This document shows, one piece after another, positions 25,119 to 31,737 of a DNA stretch of 39,785 nt (its first letter is position 1; each line of letters starts with the position of its first letter). Position numbers and translations under genes: made by a program. The notes below the pieces were generated by a model. That model did no database searches, was not told the origin of the DNA, and saw only the letters and a list, made by a program, of their open reading frames with translations. This stretch comes from Bacteroidales bacterium (GTDB lineage Bacteria; Bacteroidota; Bacteroidia; Bacteroidales; ML635J-15): positions 1 to 39,785 of the forward strand of contig JAGCNN010000158.1 of the NCBI GenBank assembly GCA_017645925.1, given 5' to 3'.

Positions 25119-28100
25119 ATGAAAATAGACATTCTCAAAATACCAATAACCATATCGTTGTTATTTGTTGCCTTTCTGCTGCATTTTACAGCTGCTGCAC
25201 AGCTTTCGGTTTCAATAACCGGCAGTTTCGAGGGCTGTTCGCCGCAGATTCTCACTTTCGGCTGCAATGTTACAGGAGCTACGGACGAGGTTTCGTACTC
25301 TTGGTCATCGGGTAACGGTGATGTTTCGGTGCTTGCCGAGCCTACATTTTCCTACCTTTCGCCTGGTCGGTACGCTGTTTCGGTTACTGTGCAAAGCGGT
25401 GGGCTTACTGCCACCGACAGCCATGAGGTTGTGATATTCAACGGACCAACGGCATCGTTCAACGATAGTTCCATAGTGGGTTGTGTGCCCAAAAACTACA
25501 TGTTTCGCAGCAGTGCAACCGAGGGTGATGCCGAAATTACAAGCTGGCTGTGGTATTTTGGCGATGGAGTTTCGGCACTGGGACGAAACCGTGGACATTT
25601 GTACTCGTCGCCCGGCGTATATACCGTGTCGCTTGAAGTTACTGATGCCAATGGTTGCCGCGACGAATATCATGTGCAGATGCTTACCCTTTCCAAACGC
25701 CCGAGCGTGTCGATTGCCGCCGATGATGCGCAATGGTGCGTCGCTCCGCACGAGGTTAGCTTTTCTTCGGAAATTTCTACTGACGAGGGACTTGGTGGAC
25801 CTTATACGGCTCTTTGGGATTTTGGCGATGGTGTAACTTCCGATGAGGATGACCCTTCGCATATTTACAATAGTGCGGGCAGCTATAATGTGTCGTTGCT
25901 TGTGGAGGATTCGTATGGCTGCCAGACGGTTGTGCGCGAAAACAACATGGTGGTTTTAGGACCGCTTACGCCAATATGCACCGTGCCTGCCGAGATGTGT
26001 CTCAATATACCGTTTATTTTCCGTAGCGATGTAGATGATATTTCTTGCTACTGGAATTTTGGTGACGGCACGCCCTTGCAGTCGGGTTCCGAAGCAAGCC
26101 ATTCGTATTCGCAGGTGGGAAACTATCAGGTGTCGTTTACGGTTGATCCTAACGGGCAGTGCCAGCAGACACAGGTTTTCAATGTTGAAGTGGTTGATGT
26201 ACGCGCTTCGTTCCGCACCGAGCCTGAGGACTTGTTTTCATGTACATATCCTTTTGACGTAAGTTTTATAAGCACTTCGGTTGGCGAGGGGCTTACATAT
26301 TCCTACAATTTCGGTGACAACTATATCGGTTTCGATGAGGACGTTTCTCATGCATATTCGCACAATGGACGATTTACTCCATCGCTTACGGTAACATCGC
26401 CCGGTGGTTGTGTATCAAGGTATATAGGTCCCGAAATTGTTGTCAACCAACCCGAAGCGGCACTTTACACTTCTGAGCCTGGCGGATGTGTGCCTGCAAC
26501 CATAGAACTTTTCAACGATTCCGAATATACGAGCAATTCGGCGGTGGTGGACTTCTTCTGGGATTTTGGTGATGGAACAAATGCCCATACAGCCGAAGCT
26601 TCTGTGCAGCATGAGTATGCCGATTTTGGTATCTTTTATCCTTCGGTTACAATTACCGACACTTCTGGCTGTACCGCAACAAGTTTGCTTGACGGTTCGA
26701 TTATGACAGGATTGCAAGTTTCTCCTGAGCAGTTTGGTGTAGTGGATGCCATGCACAACTTTATTCCTCGCGATACGCTTTGCCCGCAGGATGTTGTGTA
26801 TCTTTACAACTCAATGGCTGAAGGTTCTGCCGATTACGAATATGCATTTGTGATAACTACTGCCGGTCATAGCTTGAATGTAAATACGACGAATATGTAT
26901 AAACCTTTTTCGTTTGATGTTGATACAGGATGGAATAAGGTTGGTTTTGTGGTTGAATATCGCAACTGCCAGTCGCCCGGGCAACTGTGGGACAGCGTAT
27001 ATGTGAAGCCTCCAATTGCCCATGTGGCATCTTATTCCGATTGTTCGGCACCTTTTGTTTATTCGTTCAAGGTAACTGATAATCTTGGTGCTGAGTATTG
27101 GGACTGGCTGATATGGAACATGGAAAGCGGAGATACGCTTATGTACGACAATCATTCCACAACCGATTCTATTACAATAGTTTATCCTGCTTATGGTAAT
27201 TACGAGTGTAGGTTTACCGCCTACAACGATGAGGCTGGCTGCGAATATTCAAATGGAATACTGTGCAATATTATGCCGCCTGCATTCTCGTGGGAAATTT
27301 CCACCGATACCTTATGCCTTGGAAACAGGCTTACTGCGGTGGTTATTAGTGCGCCGTCCTTTGCCGAAGTTGCTTTCGACTGGGAAGGTAGCGGAATACC
27401 CATTGACGAGCTTGAATGGATTCCAATCAATGGGATTACCGATTCGCGCTACACGTACGAGAGTGGCGGCGACTACGATGTAGTGGCATACGCCCGTCAG
27501 CACGACGGCTGTATTTCGGTATTTACCAAGCAGGTGTATGTGGTTGACCCTAGTTCAAGCATCTCGCCGTCAAGTCTTGTTGTGGCTTGTAGTCCGGTTG
27601 CGATGGAATTCCATAGCATTACAAACACCGACGATGCCATTTATTCTGCAATATGGAATTTTGGCGATGGTACAAGCGAAGAGTCGGGCGAAACCGTCAC
27701 CCATACCTTTGTTAGGGCTGGTGTTTACGATGTTTCCTTGAGCATTATGACATGGCATGGCTGCCAGTTTTCGGCAACCTTCAATGAAAGGGTGAAAGTT
27801 CTTGATTTCCCGTACGCCGAGATTGATTTTACGCCAGAGGTTTGTTTGGGTACGGCGCTGACATTTGTGTCGGAAGAGTCGGACGTTTCAATTTGGCACG
27901 AATGGGACTTTGGAGACGGCACAACAATTTCGGGAACAGGCAACACTGTTTCTCATCTGTACGAACAGGCTGGAATTTACTCGTTTACGCATACCGTATC
28001 GGTGCGGAACAATGGAGTGGCGGTGTGTGCCGGTGCCTTTCCTTGCGAAGAATGTATAAGCGTTGAACGAATTGTTTCTGCCGACTTTACAATCGACAGT

Positions 28101-29582
28101 GCCGCATACAACTGCTATCCAGTAAGTCCCACAATACATTCGGCAATAGAAGTTGAACCTGTGAACTCCAATCTGAATTACAACTGGGACATGGGCAATG
28201 GTGATGCAGTACACGTGGCAAACCCGCAGTATCTATATACTTTGCCGGGTAACTATACGATTGGACTTGAAGTTACTACGCGCGGAGGATGTAGAGCAGC
28301 AATGTCGCACAATGTGGCGATTACCGGTCCCCAAGCAAACATTTCGCTGAGCGATACTTTGGTTTGTGCAGGTGGCGAAGTGCATTTCTTGATGACCGAT
28401 GCTGTTGATGTAGAGAGTTTTGTCTGGGTGGTTGGCGGTGGCGACAGCTATGCCAATATGCCCGAAGTTACGCATACTTACGATTATGTTCCCGAATCGG
28501 GATATTTTCCGATTACCTTGTCTTTGCAAAACGGAAATTGTACCATCGAGAAGACAGAACAGGTTTATGTGTATAGGATTTTTTCGGAGTTTAGCCTTAG
28601 GGATTTGAGTGGAAAACTGATAGGAGAGGGGGCATGTCCGCCTTTGGAAGGCATTTTGGAATATTCGGCTTCTACAGAAGTCGTAGCGCGCTGGTACGTG
28701 AACGGCGTTGAGCAGACGGAAAATTCGGTTTCATGGACAAATTCTTCTACGCAGATTGATTCGTTGAACGTGGTTTCGCTTGCAATTACCGATTCGCTTG
28801 GCTGTATTGATAGTATTTCGCACAACTATTTGGTTTACAGGCTTCCAGAAGTGCATACCATTGGCGATACCTTGATATGTAAGGGCGGTCAGGCACATAT
28901 TTCTGCCTTTGGTGGAAATACCTACTACTGGCATTTTCCTATAGACGATAGTGCGCAAGAGCAAATTATTTCACCGACAGAGGCAACCGTTTACTATGTT
29001 GATGCGTTTAGTGAAAAAATGTGTATGATTTTGGATTCGGTCATGGTTGATGTGTTTCAAGATTTTGATGCAGGAGTTTACGAGCAGTCGCTGTCCATAA
29101 ATATCGGTGATACGGCTACGGCATTGGTATTTTCCGACATGGAACCGCTTAATTGTTACATTTCTCCTGCGGAATACGCTTTTGCAGGAAATTGCGATAC
29201 CTTGTTGCTTTATCCGCTTGAAAATACCGATTTCACACTAATTCTGAAAGATACGCTCGGATGCTACGAAAAGACTGTTGACATTCATGTTGATGTTGAT
29301 ATTAAATACACGCTTGATGTGCCAGGTGCGTTCACACCATTGAGCGAGGACGAAAACAGCGTAGTGTATGTGCGTGGACTTGGCATAAAGGAGTTGCGTC
29401 AGTTCCGCATTTTCAACCGCTGGGGTGAGGAGGTTTTCTTCACAAATGACCTGCATACGGGCTGGGACGGAACAATCGGCGGAAAGGTGCAAAATCAGGA
29501 CACATATTCGTATTATGTCGAGGCAGAAATGTACGACGGAAGCATAAGGACGAAGAAGGGGAATGTGATGTTGATTAAATGA
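25119..29582 (+). CDS. Giant PKD-repeat adhesin 2 with gliding-motility/T9SS type B C-terminal domain
   Basis: 1487 aa from the ATG at 25119, chosen because it gives MKIDILKIPITISLLFVAFL and then LHFTAAAQLSVSITG as signal peptide and cut site; the frame is open upstream to 25041. It is collinear with adhesin 1 over its whole length: the start AQLSVSITGSFEGCSPQILT, repeated WDFGDGT/SHTY/GxYxVSL PKD motifs ending in GC, the CDSLGC-type Ig-like region, and the type B C-terminus LDVPGAFTPLSEDENS to KKGNVMLIK. The paralogues differ most in mid-protein and least at the two ends. No strong TAnnTTTG box is seen upstream; it could be read through from adhesin 1 or use a weak promoter. Likely a T9SS-exported surface rod or adhesin. 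Confidence 0.9.
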   Translation: MKIDILKIPITISLLFVAFLLHFTAAAQLSVSITGSFEGCSPQILTFGCNVTGATDEVSYSWSSGNGDVSVLAEPTFSYLSPGRYAVSVTVQSGGLTATDSHEVVIFNGPTASFNDSSIVGCVPKNYMFRSSATEGDAEITSWLWYFGDGVSALGRNRGHLYSSPGVYTVSLEVTDANGCRDEYHVQMLTLSKRPSVSIAADDAQWCVAPHEVSFSSEISTDEGLGGPYTALWDFGDGVTSDEDDPSHIYNSAGSYNVSLLVEDSYGCQTVVRENNMVVLGPLTPICTVPAEMCLNIPFIFRSDVDDISCYWNFGDGTPLQSGSEASHSYSQVGNYQVSFTVDPNGQCQQTQVFNVEVVDVRASFRTEPEDLFSCTYPFDVSFISTSVGEGLTYSYNFGDNYIGFDEDVSHAYSHNGRFTPSLTVTSPGGCVSRYIGPEIVVNQPEAALYTSEPGGCVPATIELFNDSEYTSNSAVVDFFWDFGDGTNAHTAEASVQHEYADFGIFYPSVTITDTSGCTATSLLDGSIMTGLQVSPEQFGVVDAMHNFIPRDTLCPQDVVYLYNSMAEGSADYEYAFVITTAGHSLNVNTTNMYKPFSFDVDTGWNKVGFVVEYRNCQSPGQLWDSVYVKPPIAHVASYSDCSAPFVYSFKVTDNLGAEYWDWLIWNMESGDTLMYDNHSTTDSITIVYPAYGNYECRFTAYNDEAGCEYSNGILCNIMPPAFSWEISTDTLCLGNRLTAVVISAPSFAEVAFDWEGSGIPIDELEWIPINGITDSRYTYESGGDYDVVAYARQHDGCISVFTKQVYVVDPSSSISPSSLVVACSPVAMEFHSITNTDDAIYSAIWNFGDGTSEESGETVTHTFVRAGVYDVSLSIMTWHGCQFSATFNERVKVLDFPYAEIDFTPEVCLGTALTFVSEESDVSIWHEWDFGDGTTISGTGNTVSHLYEQAGIYSFTHTVSVRNNGVAVCAGAFPCEECISVERIVSADFTIDSAAYNCYPVSPTIHSAIEVEPVNSNLNYNWDMGNGDAVHVANPQYLYTLPGNYTIGLEVTTRGGCRAAMSHNVAITGPQANISLSDTLVCAGGEVHFLMTDAVDVESFVWVVGGGDSYANMPEVTHTYDYVPESGYFPITLSLQNGNCTIEKTEQVYVYRIFSEFSLRDLSGKLIGEGACPPLEGILEYSASTEVVARWYVNGVEQTENSVSWTNSSTQIDSLNVVSLAITDSLGCIDSISHNYLVYRLPEVHTIGDTLICKGGQAHISAFGGNTYYWHFPIDDSAQEQIISPTEATVYYVDAFSEKMCMILDSVMVDVFQDFDAGVYEQSLSINIGDTATALVFSDMEPLNCYISPAEYAFAGNCDTLLLYPLENTDFTLILKDTLGCYEKTVDIHVDVDIKYTLDVPGAFTPLSEDENSVVYVRGLGIKELRQFRIFNRWGEEVFFTNDLHTGWDGTIGGKVQNQDTYSYYVEAEMYDGSIRTKKGNVMLIK

Positions 29583-29611
29583 GAGTTGAGAGATGAAAGA
29601 CGAGAGTAGCG

Positions 29612-29627
29612 GCGCAATTCATTGCGC
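29612..29627. repeat. REP-like palindrome GCGCAAT/ATTGCGC
   Basis: GCGCAATTCATTGCGC is an inverted repeat of 7-base arms with a 2-base loop, 30 bases after the adhesin 2 stop. It is the first of a palindrome cluster in the 206-base gap before the lipoprotein gene. Confidence 0.6.
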
Positions 29628-29664
29628 AGAGACGAAAGAAACGTTGCGTGTAACATTTGGTAGG

Positions 29665-29682
29665 GGCGCAATGATTTGCGCC
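29665..29682. repeat. REP-like palindrome GGCGCAA/TTGCGCC
   Basis: 7-base arms around TGAT, preceded by TAGG. A variant of the 29612 element. Confidence 0.6.
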
Positions 29683-29690
29683 GAGTAGAA

Positions 29691-29706
29691 ACGTTGCGTG
29701 CAACGT
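29691..29706. repeat. REP-like palindrome ACGTTGC/GCAACGT
   Basis: ACGTTGCGTGCAACGT: 7-base arms with a 2-base centre, preceded by GTAGAA and followed by CTG. A decayed version, AACGTTGCGTGTAACATT, lies 50 bases upstream (29640-29657). It resembles the GTAGAGATGTTGCG palindromes at 24828 and 39754. Confidence 0.65.
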
Positions 29707-29738
29707 CTGAAAGAAATTAATTAAAGGATAAAATGTTT

Positions 29739-29767
29739 TTTGACATAAAAAATGTTGTATATATTTG
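29739..29767 (+). promoter_or_regulatory. Promoter of the 410-aa lipoprotein gene
   Basis: TTTG (29739-29742) and TATATTTG (29760-29767) are 17 bases apart, with the ATG 21 bases downstream at 29789. Confidence 0.6.
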
Positions 29768-29788
29768 ACTAATTAAAAAATTTACGAT

Positions 29789-31021
29789 ATGAAAGCGAAC
29801 ATTAAATTATCAGTAATCCTTCTCGGAATCGCGTTTGCCTTTGCATTCTCATCGTGCGAGCGCATTCAATTTGACGAAGACGAGAACGCAATTGTAAGAA
29901 ATGCAAGAAACACCTTGCAGGAATACGAAACCGATGGTGGGGATTTTGTGTTTTTGAAGTCGTTGATAGGCATGGAAGTGACTGCATATAACGAATATTT
30001 GACAGCAAACGGCTATGAGGAATGTGAATACAGTAACAACCTTAGTGCAAAATACACAGACACAAGGGTTGACAGCATATCAAAATATTTGTTTGTCCAT
30101 TTTGGATATGACGATAGGGTGCCTAATGTAGAGATGAAATTAGAAAGCAGTGACATTGATACATTGTCGGCAATTTTTAAGAAATGGCTTTTAGAGATAT
30201 TACACTCCAGTTCATATCCATTGTTGGTCAGGGAAAGTTATTCTATGAGAAATGGTAATAATGGATATCAGTATGTTGATACACCCGAACAAATTTTGGA
30301 GGCATTGGAATCGGTTGACCCATCTTCTGATAATATTAGTTTTACGTTTTCAGCAAATGACAGTCAGGCATACAAATATAGTTTGCATTTGAGATACGGA
30401 CAATGGAATCCATCGGTTTATATGCAGATTATCAACGAGCGTGTAAACAATCCGCTTCCAGAGGTTCCTACCGTCAACCTTACCGAAGAATATTTAGGCA
30501 AGGATATTCTCATTGCAAAAGTTGACTATATGACTTTTGAATACGGTGGATTTTACTCGATGAATGTTACAAACAAGCAGAACGAAGGAAACGAAATACC
30601 TTTCCTTGCAGACTATATGTCTCCTGGTGATTTCGGCTACATAAAATTGTACTATCGAGACCAATCAAATTTATTGATGGACGGCTCAATTGTTTGGGCT
30701 GGCTGCGGTGCCCTTAATTTTCCCGAAACATTTGTAAAAGGTGGAAATGTTGACACATACGTTCCCGAATACACAATGAAACGCGGTCTGTCATTCCCGA
30801 GCGACAGAATTTCGTACATAGATGCTGATGGAAGTTATGTGCAAGATGTTGACGAGTCGGATAATGATTTGGGATATATCTGGCAGACACTTTCGGCACA
30901 AGATGAGTTTATGTCGTATTATGAGCAGACATCGAAGAAGGTTGCCGTATATCTGTACCAACCAAGCGTAGGTGTTGGCGACCCATACGACTGGTACTAT
31001 ATGGTATTTGTGGAAAGATAA
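29789..31021 (+). CDS. Lipoprotein of unknown function
   Basis: 410 aa. MKANIKLSVILLGIAFAFAF is followed by SSCER, a lipobox with Cys23 as the acylated residue, so it should be an envelope lipoprotein. The mature part is acidic and mixed alpha/beta with many Tyr and Asp residues; I recognise no domain, catalytic motif or sorting signal. It has its own promoter and lies between adhesin 2 and a rearranged region. The first 55 or so bases of the gene are repeated almost unchanged at 31034, immediately after its stop codon, as part of a truncated duplicate. Function cannot be stated. Confidence 0.8.
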   Translation: MKANIKLSVILLGIAFAFAFSSCERIQFDEDENAIVRNARNTLQEYETDGGDFVFLKSLIGMEVTAYNEYLTANGYEECEYSNNLSAKYTDTRVDSISKYLFVHFGYDDRVPNVEMKLESSDIDTLSAIFKKWLLEILHSSSYPLLVRESYSMRNGNNGYQYVDTPEQILEALESVDPSSDNISFTFSANDSQAYKYSLHLRYGQWNPSVYMQIINERVNNPLPEVPTVNLTEEYLGKDILIAKVDYMTFEYGGFYSMNVTNKQNEGNEIPFLADYMSPGDFGYIKLYYRDQSNLLMDGSIVWAGCGALNFPETFVKGGNVDTYVPEYTMKRGLSFPSDRISYIDADGSYVQDVDESDNDLGYIWQTLSAQDEFMSYYEQTSKKVAVYLYQPSVGVGDPYDWYYMVFVER

Positions 31022-31033
31022 AATAATTACAAT

Positions 31034-31130
31034 ATGAAAGCGAACATTAAATTATCAATAATCCTTCTCGGAATCGCGTTTGCCTTTTCATTGTTATTGA
31101 TTTATAATTATATGTGTATGGGATAATTAA
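31034..31130 (+). pseudogene. Chimeric remnant: lipoprotein 5' end joined to a FISUMP gene 3' end
   Basis: From 31034 the sequence repeats the start of the 29789 gene: MKANIKLSIILLGIAFAF with about three base changes in 60. It then diverges. At 31110-31130 another frame reads ICVWDN-stop, matching RCIRDN-stop at the end of the FISUMP gene (34294-34311 region), and the match continues into the leader of the RAYT gene. The simplest reading is that a second lipoprotein-to-FISUMP segment once lay here and lost its middle by deletion. A 30-codon open frame (31034-31126) survives and is unlikely to be functional. Confidence 0.7.
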
Positions 31131-31441
31131 TTTCCTCGAAAACAAACCTATATCTCAAATTATGCCTGCCGAAAAATTCCAAAATAAATATCGCATTGGG
31201 ACAAAACGCGCATCGTGGCACGATTACAGCGATGGCGAATATTTCATTACGATATGCACAAAGGAGAGAAAACATTATTTCGGGGAAATCGTTGACGGCG
31301 AAATGCAATTGTCGGCGGTATGGAAATATGCGGATGAATGTGTACAAAAAATTTCGGAACACAACCCATACGCGCAAATTCCCCAATATATTATTATGCC
31401 CGACCATATTCATTTGATTGTGATAATTTCCGGTGACGATT

Positions 31442-31469
31442 GTAGAAACGCGCCATGGTGCGATTCTAC
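31442..31469. repeat. Imperfect 28-bp palindrome inside RAYT copy 1
   Basis: It occupies the same place as the perfect palindrome at 34622-34649 in copy 2, with two base changes in the left arm (GTAGAAACGCGCCA in place of GTAGAATCGCACCA). Confidence 0.75.
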
Positions 31470-31574
31470 GATGGAACCCGTTGATGGGAAAAACAAAACC
31501 ATGCAAAAAATGGCCAGCGACAAGGGTCGTTTATCAATCGCGATGGACGGTTTCAAACAATCCGTTGTGGGGTT

Positions 31575-31594
31575 GTGGCGCGCCGCGACACCAC
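31575..31594. repeat. GGCGCGCC repeat core inserted in RAYT copy 1
   Basis: GTGGCGCGCCGCGACACCAC, identical to 24626-24645 in the hairpin after adhesin 1. It lies within the block that replaces the catalytic tyrosine segment, so the repeat and the defect arose together or at the same site. Confidence 0.8.
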
Positions 31595-31707
31595 TCAACA
31601 CCACTAGACACCACATGAACCAAATTGCCGAATACATCGAAAACAATGTTGCGAAATGGGAATCCGACAATTCGAATCAATAGAACCATAATTATTTTAA
31701 ATTTGTC

Positions 31708-31715
31708 TATATTTG
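31708..31715 (+). promoter_or_regulatory. -7 box of the FISUMP gene
   Basis: TATATTTG, a full consensus match, 22 bases upstream of the ATG at 31738. No clear -33 element at the right distance. Confidence 0.5.
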
Positions 31716-31737
31716 TGAATCGTAAAATTGTACGACG

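Larger units (their letters stand above)
31162..31683 (+). pseudogene. Defective RAYT (REP-associated tyrosine transposase), copy 1
   Basis: 173 codons from MPAEKFQNKYRIG. It is almost identical to the copy at 34342 up to GFKQSV and again from MNQIAEYIENNVAKWESDN. It keeps the HUH-type metal motif MPDHIHLIVII. Between these, copy 2 has about 29 residues with the catalytic tyrosine (SRFYDHIIRDQ), while copy 1 has 16 unrelated residues (VVGLWRAATPLNTTRHH). These are encoded by a GC-rich repeat whose 20-base core (31575-31594) also occurs at 24626-24645. The frame stays open, but without the tyrosine it cannot cut and join DNA. It could still bind repeat DNA (inference). Confidence 0.8.

Noticed and set aside
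31114..31161. Upstream ATG (MYGIINFLENKP) as the start of RAYT copy 1
   Set aside because: This stretch is non-coding leader shared in part with copy 2 and includes the remnant of the FISUMP gene end; homology between the copies begins at MPAEK.
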